DNA from: UBA1422 sp041752735
GTDB taxonomy: Bacteria > Bacillota > Clostridia > Peptostreptococcales > Anaerovoracaceae
Direction: 5' to 3'
Length of the DNA stretch: 64,000 nt
NCBI GenBank assembly: GCA_041752735.1
Contig: JBGSVW010000024.1
Coordinates: 7,602-71,601 of the forward strand
Shown: positions 8,398 to 16,575 of the stretch, piece after piece
Layout: every line of letters starts with the position of its first letter
Numbering within the stretch: the stretch's first letter is position 1
Notes under the pieces: model-generated
What the model saw: only the letters and a program-made list of their open reading frames with translations
Databases searched by the model: none
Told to the model about the DNA's origin: nothing
Program-made: the position numbers and the translations under genes

Positions 8398-9135
8398 TCA
8401 GTTCACATTAATTCCTTTACTCCTATATATATTTTTTGCATTTTCTATACGCTCCTGTGATGGCGGACTAACATGCTTTAGTGCGAATTGCATCCCCAGA
8501 TTTTCATACTTTGGCTCACCCAGTTTATGAAAAGGTAAAACTTCAACTTTTACGACATTTTTTAAACCGGCTACATATTCAGCATGCTTCTCAATTAAAT
8601 CGTCACTATCAGTTATGCCAGGCACGAGCACGTATCTTATCCACGTTGGAATTTCTTTTTCAGCAAGGTATTTTGAAAAATCCAAAGTGGGTTCGAGTGG
8701 CATCCCAGTTAGGGTTAAATGTATCTCCGGATCAATACATTTCAAGTCTAGCAACACAAGGTCGGTATAGTTCAGTGCATCCATAACCTCTTCATTAAGA
8801 GAAATTCCCGCGGTATCAATTGCTGTATGAATCCCTTCAGCCTTACAAATCTTAAAGAGGTCTCTTGCGAATTTGGGCTGAAGCATTGGCTCGCCACCCG
8901 AAATGGTAATTCCTCCTCGTTTGTAGTATGGTGAGAATTTCTGCATCCTTTGAAACACTTCTAAAGGTGTCATCACATATGACGCTTTGTCCATCTCAAA
9001 AGTATCCGGATTATGGCAATACAGACATCTGAACGCACAGCCTTGCATAAAAACAACAAATCGCAATCCGGGGCCGTCAACTGTTCCAAAACTTTCAAAT
9101 GAATGTACTTTTCCAAGAATCGGTCCTTTTTCCAT
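8398..9135 (-). CDS. pflA: Pyruvate formate-lyase-type glycyl radical enzyme activase
   Basis: A 245-residue radical SAM enzyme with the activase signature GTVDGPGLRFVVFMQGC, the cluster motif CAFRCLYC and the SGGEP glycine-rich motif. It has no extra ferredoxin insert, so it is of the short PFL-activase type rather than the choline/glycerol type. It installs the glycyl radical on the partner enzyme using SAM and a [4Fe-4S] cluster. The ATG at 9135 follows GGGGC; an upstream TTG is less likely. It lies 11 nt downstream of the glycyl radical enzyme gene. Confidence 0.93.
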   Translation of the reverse strand: MEKGPILGKVHSFESFGTVDGPGLRFVVFMQGCAFRCLYCHNPDTFEMDKASYVMTPLEVFQRMQKFSPYYKRGGITISGGEPMLQPKFARDLFKICKAEGIHTAIDTAGISLNEEVMDALNYTDLVLLDLKCIDPEIHLTLTGMPLEPTLDFSKYLAEKEIPTWIRYVLVPGITDSDDLIEKHAEYVAGLKNVVKVEVLPFHKLGEPKYENLGMQFALKHVSPPSQERIENAKNIYRSKGINVN

Positions 9136-9146
9136 CAATTTTGCCC

Positions 9147-11380
9147 CTATATTGAGTCATTCACTGTTCGGGAAATAACATCTAACTGTTGCTCTTTGGT
9201 TAATTTAATAAAGTTCACTGCATACCCAGACACTCGTATGGTAAGGTGGGGGTACTTCTCAGGGTGTTCCATGGCATCAACCAGCAACGATTTATCAAAC
9301 ACATTCACATTGAGATGTTGACCACCGTTTGGGGTGAAATATCCATCCAGTAAACTGACCAGGTTCGACTGCCTAGCAGTCACTTCTTTACCCAGTGCTG
9401 GCGGAGCAATGGCAAATGTATAAGAAATTCCGTCGCAAGCGCAACCGTATGGGATTTCGCTGACTGAAGAAAGCGATGCTACGGATCCATTGGTGTCTCT
9501 TCCATTCATTGGGTTTGCTCCTGGCGAGAATGGTGCATCCGCAGGTCTTCCACATGGAGTCGCCCCTGTCATTTTTCCATAAACAATATTTGAAGTAATT
9601 GTTAATATGGACATTGTAGGTTTTGCGTTACGATGCATTTTGTGGGTACTAATGAATCTATAAAATGTTCTCGTAAGCTCTGCAGCAGTACGGTCTGTGG
9701 TTTCATCGCTGTTCCCAAACGGGATATAGCTTCCAGATATTTTAAAATCTACTGCAATTCCTTGTGCATTTCGAATGACTTTCACTTTCGCGTTTTTAAT
9801 AGCCATCAAGGAATCCACTGCGATTGAAAGCCCGGCAATACCAAAGGTTTCGTATCTTTTAATTTGCAAATCATGCAGCGACATTTGAAATGACTCGTAT
9901 GCATATTTATCATGCATGTAGTGAATAATGTTCACTGCTTGCACATAAATTCCAGCCAACCACTTTTGAACCTGCAAAAACTTCTCCATGACTTCTTCAT
10001 AGTCAAGGTATTCTGAGGTTATCGGCTCAAATCTTGGGGTAACTTGTATGCCAGTCTTCTCATCTCTCTTCCACCGTTGATTGCATATAGCAATGCTTTG
10101 GGCATATTGATACGAGCGCCAAAATGTTGAGTTGCTTTTCCAAGTTCTAAAGCTCCGACACATCCGGATATAGCATAATCATCTCCAAATTCCGGTCGCA
10201 TCAAATCGTCATTTTCATACTGAATGGATGATGTATCGATAGAGACTTTCGCACAATACTCTTTCCATGAATCTGGCAGACGTTCTGACCACAAAATGGT
10301 CAGGTTTGGTTCAGGCCCAACGCCCAAGTTGTAAAGTGTATGTAAGTATCGATAGGATGTTTTGGTAACCATGGTCCTGCCATCAACACCCATGCCTCCG
10401 AGTGATTCTGTAATCCAGGTTGGATCTCCGGAAAACAGTTCATTATATTCCGGGGATCTGAGGTAACGAAACAGTCGAAGTTTCATAATAAAGTGGTCAA
10501 TGAATTCCTGTGCTTCTTCTTCTGTTATCACATTGTTTTTTAGGTCTCGTTCAATATAAATGTCTAAAAAAGTGGAGGTCCGGCCTAGCGAAACCGTGAC
10601 GCCGTCATGTTGTTTTGCTGCTGCCAAAATTGCGAAGTATACATATTGTACTGCCTCTTGCGCGGTCGCTGCCGGTTGAGAAATATCGAATCCATATGAT
10701 TTGCACATGGTTCCGAATTCATTCAACGCCTGAATCTGATCTGACAATTCTTCTCTCTGTTGTATCACTTCGTTCGTCATTTCACCAGGCTCGAGTAAGT
10801 TAAATTCGTTTTCTTTTTGAGAAAGCAAATATTCCAATCCATAAAGTGCTACTCTTCTATAATCCCCAATATGCCTTCCCCTTCCATAGTTTTCGGGTAG
10901 ACCGGTTATTAAACCTGATTCGCATGCCCTTCGGATATCCGGCGTATAGGCAGCCTTAACACCATCGTTATGAGTCTTTCTGTATTTGGAATAAATTTCT
11001 TTCATCTCTAGGTTCAGAGAGTAACCGTAATGCACAAGCGCATCTTCTAATGAGCCTAGACTGCTTTTGGGGAATACGGCTCGTTTTAACGGCTGATCTG
11101 TTTGCAGTCCAACAATTTTTTCAAAATCAGCATCTATATATCCAGGTTTATGGCTCGTGATGGAAGAAATGGTTTCAGTATCTACATCGTAAACACCATT
11201 GCGTTCTCTTTCCAAGTTCAAAAGCTCTGATACTTTTGTTGTCAATTTGGTTGTAGCGGTTGTGGGTAAAGCAAGAAACGCTTCGTCGTCTTCGTACGGA
11301 GTGTAATTTTCTTGTATAAAATCTCGGACGTTAACCTCGGACTTCCACAAACTACCTTTAAAACCATTCCAGCAATCCAT
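9147..11380 (-). pseudogene. Pyruvate formate-lyase-like glycyl radical enzyme, frameshifted
   Basis: Two overlapping frames (11380-10019 and 10163-9147) together match full-length pyruvate formate-lyase from MDCWNGFKGS to the C-terminal RTVNDSI. Conserved parts include DPTWITES, DGRTMVTK, YENDDLMRP, FGARINMPK, and RVSGYAV with the radical glycine. The break lies in a TC/GA repeat at 10063-10069: removing one GA unit restores LLYAINGGR-DEKTG, exactly the family pattern. The active-site loop reads YAISGCVGALELG, where PFL has two adjacent cysteines (IACCVSP); the first is Gly here, the second kept. The gene is therefore either decaying or an atypical lyase. AAAGGAGG precedes the ATG, and a sigma-54 promoter lies 45 nt upstream. 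Confidence 0.88.
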
Positions 11381-11423
11381 TTGGTACCTCCTTTGTATAC
11401 AACATACCTTCTGCTATTAATAG

Positions 11424-11440
11424 AGCAATTTATGTGCCAA
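11424..11440 (-). promoter_or_regulatory. Sigma-54 promoter of the glycyl radical enzyme operon
   Basis: On the minus strand TTGGCAC, five bases, then TTGCT, giving the GG and GC doublets of the -24/-12 elements with correct spacing. The -12 element lies about 45 nt before the ATG at 11380. A sigma-54 activator gene is directly upstream. Confidence 0.85.
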
Positions 11441-11448
11441 CTTTTTTT

Positions 11449-11460
11449 CTTTCGCGAAAG
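11449..11460. promoter_or_regulatory. 12-bp perfect palindrome upstream of the -24 element
   Basis: CTTTCGCGAAAG is a perfect palindrome about 10 nt upstream of the -24 box. It could bind a regulator. A nearby CTTATGCA (11485-11492) recurs at the activator's own promoter region. Confidence 0.35.
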
Positions 11461-11518
11461 CTACTGTATTTCAACGTTTGTTCGCTTATGCACCTCTATT
11501 GCTCCATTAATTCAACTA

Positions 11519-11547
11519 AAAAATGAGTCACGTTAGACTCATTTTTT
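11519..11547 (-). terminator. Terminator of the sigma-54 activator gene
   Basis: AAAATGAGTC and GACTCATTTT with a 6-nt loop; T-runs flank both sides, so it may work in both directions. It lies just downstream of the activator gene ending at 11572. Confidence 0.85.
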
Positions 11548-11571
11548 CATATCTGACTCGCATTAATCAGT

Positions 11572-12933
11572 TTACCCATCCATCTCTGTTTCTTCGCCTA
11601 AGTATGTTCTAATTAACCTGGAGGCTTTGGATTGGCTGATTTTTAGCTCCTTCGCTACTCGTCTGGAACTTTTATTTTTGTTATATGCTTCCTCGACAAT
11701 CAATCGTTTATAATCGTCAATCATCTGATCAAAACCATCCTGATTTTGAGTTATGCAAGTGTTTCTTATTTCAAATAAACTATTAGGTAAATGATTCGGC
11801 TTAATAATAAAATCATTTACGGTAACTACAAGTCTTTCAATTAAGTGGCTAAGTTCTCTGGTATTTCCCCGCCATGAGTAGTTTTTTAAAATAGCTAGTG
11901 TTTCTTTTGCCAACTGATGATTTTTTTTATAGGTTTCATTGCTATGATTTAGAAAAGTGAACGCAAGCAACTCAATGTCCTCTTTCCTTTCACGCAAAGG
12001 GGGTATGTTTACTTCAAATACTGTCAGTCTGTAATAAAGATCTTCTCGGAAGTTACCGGCATCTACCAGTTGCTTAAGGTTTTTGTTTGTTGCAGCGATA
12101 ATTTTTACATTAACCTTTTTTAGACGATGGCTGCCAACCGGCATAAATTCCTTTTCCTGTACCACTTGCAATAACTTGGATTGCAACAAATAAGGCAACT
12201 CAGAAATTTCGTCCAGTAATAGTGTGCCGCCATCCGCCGCCTCAAAGAGGCCAATTTTGCCCTGCTTCTTAGCTCCAGTAAATGATCCCTCTTCATAGCC
12301 GAACAACTCTGATTCCATTAGTTCTTTTGGAATCGCCCCACAATTGACGGTTATAAAGGGTTTTTCTTTTCGATTGCTGTTGTTGTGAATGACCCGTGCA
12401 AGCATGGTTTTGCCCACACCCGATTCCCCTGAAATCACAATTGGTGAATCTACATTGGATAATTTGTATGAAAGCTCCATCACATCTTTCATCGCTTCGC
12501 TTTTGAATAACATTGATGAAGAAGAGATGTGACGCTCCTCATACTTCTTTTTTTCGATTTCGTCTACACTCAAATAATGAATGTCTTCTATGCCATCTCT
12601 AATGCTTGATACCATATATTCGATTTCACCCTTATCGTCAAAAAATGGCACAACGATGCTGGTTATTGTTGTTCCAATATGTGTTTTTTGCGATGTCATC
12701 AGCGGTGTTTTTTCTTTAAATACATGCGGCAGAAGCAATGGATACCAGTAGTCTTCTTTAATGAAATCATAATAATTACGGCCTATCATTTCATCTTTTT
12801 TTAAGCCATAGTGCCGCTCGCATGCGGTATTGATATACATCAAATTAAAATTTCTATCCCAAATGTTAATCTCATCATAAAGGGTATCTACAAGTTTAAC
12901 GAAGGTATCATAATCAAGTCTTTTATCTGTCAA
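11572..12933 (-). CDS. PAS-domain sigma-54 enhancer-binding regulator (glycyl radical enzyme operon)
   Basis: About 453 residues. An N-terminal PAS domain (NFNLMYINTACERHYGL, then IGRNYYDF) likely senses a ligand or redox state. It is followed by the AAA+ sigma-54 interaction domain with Walker A GESGVGKT, the GSFTGA loop that contacts sigma-54 and Walker B GGTLLLDE, and a short C-terminal helix-turn-helix (RRVAKELKISQSKASRLIR). A TTG at 12933 with GAGGTGA 5 nt upstream is preferred to a GTG at 12942 whose site would overlap it. The gene lies directly upstream of the sigma-54 promoter at 11424-11440 and probably controls it. Confidence 0.9.
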   Translation of the reverse strand: MTDKRLDYDTFVKLVDTLYDEINIWDRNFNLMYINTACERHYGLKKDEMIGRNYYDFIKEDYWYPLLLPHVFKEKTPLMTSQKTHIGTTITSIVVPFFDDKGEIEYMVSSIRDGIEDIHYLSVDEIEKKKYEERHISSSSMLFKSEAMKDVMELSYKLSNVDSPIVISGESGVGKTMLARVIHNNSNRKEKPFITVNCGAIPKELMESELFGYEEGSFTGAKKQGKIGLFEAADGGTLLLDEISELPYLLQSKLLQVVQEKEFMPVGSHRLKKVNVKIIAATNKNLKQLVDAGNFREDLYYRLTVFEVNIPPLRERKEDIELLAFTFLNHSNETYKKNHQLAKETLAILKNYSWRGNTRELSHLIERLVVTVNDFIIKPNHLPNSLFEIRNTCITQNQDGFDQMIDDYKRLIVEEAYNKNKSSRRVAKELKISQSKASRLIRTYLGEETEMDG

Positions 12934-12950
12934 TATTCTCACCTCAACCC

Positions 12951-12964
12951 ATGCACTTATGCAT
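12951..12964. promoter_or_regulatory. Inverted repeat upstream of the activator gene
   Basis: ATGCA-CTTA-TGCAT is an inverted repeat just upstream of the activator start. The octamer CTTATGCA inside it recurs at 11485-11492, about 45 nt upstream of the sigma-54 promoter the activator should control. It is a candidate activator-binding site. Confidence 0.4.
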
Positions 12965-13107
12965 CAGTATAACATATACCCTATTAATCCATAAAAATCA
13001 AGCATTATAAATGACAAATGCCAGTCGATATGGTATTTTGATAAATAAGAAGCCGAGTCATACAGCCATATAGGATTTAGTAAGGATTACAAAGGAGCAT
13101 ATTTAGT

Positions 13108-13770
13108 ATGGAAATTAATGAGGCCATTGAATCGAGAAAAAGCATTCGTAAGTACTTGAAGAAACCTGTTTCTAAGGATGTTCTCACCAAGATCATCAAT
13201 ACTTCGCTTCGGAGCCCATCCGCGACCAATCTCCAACCATGGAATTTATATGTTATCAGTGGGGAAGTGCTGGAAAAGGTTAGGCATGAAAATATAGATA
13301 GGTTTTTATCCGGTGGAAAACCAACCTTCGAAGAGCCACTATTAAATGACCTTTTTCGCTCTCGTCGTTCAGAATTAGCAAAAGATTTATTTGATTTGCT
13401 TGGAATCCAACGAGAAGACAAAGAAAAGCGTAAGGCATGGGCTGTAAGGGGGCATGGTTATTTTGACGCCCCTTCAGTAATCATTATCACCCTGGATCAA
13501 TCCATCCTATCAGGCACATGGGCTTTAATGGCCATTGGTTCTTTCATCCAATCTTTTTGCCTTACATCACTTGAATATGGCCTTGGAACTTGCATCAGTG
13601 AACAAGGGGTGGCCTATCATGACATCATACGGAAGTATGTTGAAATCCCAGAATCTCAAAGAATTATCATTAGTGTTGCCGTTGGATATCCGGATTTTTC
13701 TGCACCGGCAAACCAACTGGTCAGCACACGGGTTACTGTCGATGAAGTAGTTCATTGGTATGGATATTAA
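13108..13770 (+). CDS. Nitroreductase-family flavoprotein
   Basis: A 220-residue protein with the family's N-terminal signature IESRKSIRKYLKKPV, the FMN-contacting RSPSATNLQPW, and a C-terminal IISVAVGYPD segment. Members are FMN-dependent oxidoreductases that reduce nitro compounds, quinones or other acceptors with NAD(P)H. It stands alone on the plus strand between two minus-strand operons, convergent with ureD. AAAGGAG lies 11 nt before the ATG, a slightly long spacing. The true substrate is unknown. Confidence 0.9.
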   Translation: MEINEAIESRKSIRKYLKKPVSKDVLTKIINTSLRSPSATNLQPWNLYVISGEVLEKVRHENIDRFLSGGKPTFEEPLLNDLFRSRRSELAKDLFDLLGIQREDKEKRKAWAVRGHGYFDAPSVIIITLDQSILSGTWALMAIGSFIQSFCLTSLEYGLGTCISEQGVAYHDIIRKYVEIPESQRIIISVAVGYPDFSAPANQLVSTRVTVDEVVHWYGY

Positions 13771-13781
13771 ATTTAATCAAA

Positions 13782-14606
13782 TCAGTACTTTCTCATCCGG
13801 ACTACGTCTTTTCCAAGCATTGACATCCTGGCAACCCGCCAGATTTCTTGGGCGACTCCCTGACAATCATGGATATGATTCCCCAGGAACTTCACCACTG
13901 CCAGAGATTCTGTAAGATAGGTGATGCCGCCGGACACTTCAGGTCGGTCCATGAAAATTTGTCCTATAATAGTCTTTAAATCCGGATTCAAGTCCTTGTG
14001 ATATAAAAAAGCTGTCCCATAAATTGTGTGACCCTCCATGATGCCAGTCCCCTGAGGGTCTTTTACTTTGGGCTGAATTTTTGCCACCTCACGGGCAAGC
14101 AAATGCCCATCGGCACGAATACTGATTTTTGAAGAGTATAGGTCATACTGAAAAAGCTCTCCCTTTTCAATTCGGCCGGGTACAATCATATCAAAAGCCA
14201 AAAGGGTTGCATCCCCATCAAGGTCAAATTCAGTTTCCTGAACCACCGAAGACTGGGCGAAAGGGATATTATATTCAGGCATATATTCCAGCACGGCTCC
14301 CTTTTCCACTCGGATCCGATTGGTCAAGGTGGCATGCCCTTCGTCCATTTTGTAAAACTTATTAGCAGAGGGGGTGGTGATGAATCCACGGGCATCCGTC
14401 TCCACTGTTACATCGGTTTCCAGCACATCTCCTTGAAGGATTCCGCCGCTGGGATTCAACAAATACACAAAGGCTGTGCCGTCATCATCGGAATAAAACG
14501 GCGTTAAAACCTGTAACGGCAAGCGGTAATGTTGGCTTGCCAAGAAGGTCTTGCCGTTCTGTCTTTTTCTAAATATCAAGTTGAGTGTGCCCAGGGTATT
14601 TTTCAC
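13782..14606 (-). CDS. ureD: Urease accessory protein UreD
   Basis: A 274-residue member of the UreD/UreH family, the scaffold that binds apo-urease and, with UreF and UreG, delivers nickel. Family features are NPSGGILQGD, PSANKFYKM, the YMPEYNIPF region and MIVPGRIEKGE. It starts with GTG, and AGGAG lies 7 nt upstream. It is the last gene of ureABCEFGD. The preceding ureG ends in TAG, and ureD is in the same frame three codons later. Confidence 0.95.
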   Translation of the reverse strand: MKNTLGTLNLIFRKRQNGKTFLASQHYRLPLQVLTPFYSDDDGTAFVYLLNPSGGILQGDVLETDVTVETDARGFITTPSANKFYKMDEGHATLTNRIRVEKGAVLEYMPEYNIPFAQSSVVQETEFDLDGDATLLAFDMIVPGRIEKGELFQYDLYSSKISIRADGHLLAREVAKIQPKVKDPQGTGIMEGHTIYGTAFLYHKDLNPDLKTIIGQIFMDRPEVSGGITYLTESLAVVKFLGNHIHDCQGVAQEIWRVARMSMLGKDVVRMRKY

Positions 14607-14615
14607 AAAATTCTC

Positions 14616-15221
14616 CTATTCAAAAAGCAGGTCTTCTTTGATCCACTGTATCACCCGAGGAAGTCCGGTTCCGTCATAAAGATTCGTAAACACATAAGGT
14701 TTGTCACCCCGCATCTTTAAGGTGTCGCGCTCCATCACTTCTAGGCTGGAATGAACATAGGGTGCAATGTCGATTTTATTGATAATCAGCAAATCCGATT
14801 TTGTGATTCCCGGTCCACCTTTTCGAGGTATTTTTTCTCCTTCTCCCACATCGATGACAAAAATCAACCCGTCCACCAGCTCGGGACTAAATGTGGCGGC
14901 CAGATTGTCCCCCCCGCTTTCCACAAAAATAATGTCCAGATTTGGGAAGCGTTTGTTCAGGGTATCGATGGCATCCAGATTCATGGAAATGTCTTCCCGC
15001 ACAGCTGTGTGAGGGCAGCCACCGGTTTCAACGCCAATAATCCGGTCTTCCGGCAAGGCTTCGGCTCGAGTTAGAATCAAAGCATCTTCTTTGGTGAAAA
15101 TATCATTGGTGATGACACCAATTTCATATTCTGCAGAAAGGGTTTTGCATAAGCGTTCTATCAATGCGGTTTTCCCGGATCCTACCGGACCGCCTACCCC
15201 TATTTTAATTGGTTTTCTCAT
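14616..15221 (-). CDS. ureG: Urease accessory GTPase UreG
   Basis: A 201-residue GTPase with P-loop GGPVGSGKTALIE, the nickel-site ETGGCPHTA, ESGGDN, and NKIDIAPYV. It couples GTP hydrolysis to nickel insertion into urease. The ATG at 15221 has a GGGAAG site and matches the usual UreG start; the longer frame that runs into ureF is not used. The stop is TAG, after which the frame stays open into ureD. Confidence 0.96.
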   Translation of the reverse strand: MRKPIKIGVGGPVGSGKTALIERLCKTLSAEYEIGVITNDIFTKEDALILTRAEALPEDRIIGVETGGCPHTAVREDISMNLDAIDTLNKRFPNLDIIFVESGGDNLAATFSPELVDGLIFVIDVGEGEKIPRKGGPGITKSDLLIINKIDIAPYVHSSLEVMERDTLKMRGDKPYVFTNLYDGTGLPRVIQWIKEDLLFE

Positions 15222-15276
15222 GGAAACTTCCCTTCTTTTATTACTATAAAAATTAGACTTTATTGGCAGTCTAGGA

Positions 15277-15969
15277 TTATGACATGTAAAGTCTGGTCTC
15301 CAAATTCTCATGGTGAATGGATGCGACGTCGAAGGCGGGGCAAAATGAATGGATTTCCTCAATGGGAGTCGACAGTGCTTCCTCCACTACCTTGCCAATG
15401 GATTCATAACTCTGCAAAATCAGCTTTTGTGCTTCTCCGTTGCCTAGCGGAATGAGTTTGACCCCGCTCTGAACAATTCCGTTCACAGCGGAAAAAACAA
15501 ATGCAGCCAGAGCTTCTTCCTTCGGCACTTTCATCAAGGCAGCCAATAGACCAAAAGCAACCGGATAGTTGATACCGGATTCTTTTCCGGATTCATAATA
15601 ATTATTTAAATCTTCCCGCTCCAGCATTGCGGATGCAATTCGAATTAACGCCTTTCCGGTGCGGTGAGACGCCTCCCGACTCTCTCGTGTCAGCCGCATG
15701 GCCGTAACTAATTCTTCTAATTGGGTCAGCTGGGCAAAATCGATAGTACTTTTACTTTCTACCAACTGGTATGCCTGGCATAAAACGGGTCCTTCAAAGT
15801 GAGCCAGTACCCCTTCAATGTAGGATTGGAGGAAATTCTGAAAACTATTCAAGTCATGGACTTTGCCTGTGGCAACATAAGTTTCCAATCCCCAGGACTG
15901 GCTGAAAGCGCCGGTGGGGAATGTCCCACCGGCAAATTGTAACAATGAAAATAATTGATTTTTGTCCAT
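15277..15969 (-). CDS. ureF: Urease accessory protein UreF
   Basis: A 230-residue, all-helical UreF, the GTPase-modulating bridge between UreD and UreG. Family motifs include FPTGAFSQSWGLETYV near the N-terminus and the C-terminal CPAFDVASIHHE. The ATG at 15969 is chosen because AAGGAT lies 7 nt upstream; a GTG at 15987 is less likely. The gap of 5 nt from the ureE stop (15974) indicates co-translation. Confidence 0.93.
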   Translation of the reverse strand: MDKNQLFSLLQFAGGTFPTGAFSQSWGLETYVATGKVHDLNSFQNFLQSYIEGVLAHFEGPVLCQAYQLVESKSTIDFAQLTQLEELVTAMRLTRESREASHRTGKALIRIASAMLEREDLNNYYESGKESGINYPVAFGLLAALMKVPKEEALAAFVFSAVNGIVQSGVKLIPLGNGEAQKLILQSYESIGKVVEEALSTPIEEIHSFCPAFDVASIHHENLETRLYMS

Positions 15970-15973
15970 TGAA

Positions 15974-16555
15974 TTATCCTTCATCACGATTATGATCGTT
16001 CAACCCGTGAGTATGGTCATGGTGGGTTAGACCATGAGGATGATTATGATGACTATGATTATGGTCTGCCGGTGCGTTGGCACGAATACCATCCAGTTTG
16101 GCTACTTTTCGAGAATACGGTACGCCTAATCGAATGAGCATTCTTTCCAGGCCTTCGTCGTATGGGATGCGAATTGCCTCTTCATACAAATATGCAGGGT
16201 GATGAAGATTGCCGATATTAAACGCTACCCGAGCCCACTCCAGATTTCCGGAGGGTCTCACCTCCAACAAATCCTCTTCTACCAATTCCACAAACACCAC
16301 TGTCTCATCATCCACCCACAGCACCGCTCCACCGAAAAGTTTGTGTCCTGTTTCCAGAGAAATACCCATGGAAAAGCCACCTTTTGATGTTACTTTTTGG
16401 TGAGGCTTTTCTAGTTGCTCATGTTGGAGCAATACCGGATCCAGTTGCCTGTTCCCCACGTTAAGTTCTGAAAGATGTCCCAATACTTTCTCAATGATAA
16501 TTCTGTCTTGCTTATAATATCTCATAGTCTCGTCATGCTCTCTTTCGTGATTCAT
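15974..16555 (-). CDS. ureE: Urease nickel metallochaperone UreE with His-rich tail
   Basis: A 193-residue UreE that binds Ni2+ and passes it to UreG. The N-terminal domain is typical and the metal-binding domain includes NIGNLHHPAYL. The C-terminal ~30 residues are rich in histidine (HNHSHHNHPHG and HHDHTHG), a nickel-storage tail as in Klebsiella-type UreE. A second in-frame ATG (MRYYKQ) ten codons in is an alternative start. Confidence 0.95.
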   Translation of the reverse strand: MNHEREHDETMRYYKQDRIIIEKVLGHLSELNVGNRQLDPVLLQHEQLEKPHQKVTSKGGFSMGISLETGHKLFGGAVLWVDDETVVFVELVEEDLLEVRPSGNLEWARVAFNIGNLHHPAYLYEEAIRIPYDEGLERMLIRLGVPYSRKVAKLDGIRANAPADHNHSHHNHPHGLTHHDHTHGLNDHNRDEG

Positions 16556-16575
16556 CGTTCTTTTTTGCCTATGGT

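Noticed and set aside
15222..15362. Longer ureG frame overlapping ureF
   Set aside because: The extension is not UreG-like, and the ATG at 15221 has a ribosome site and the standard N-terminus.
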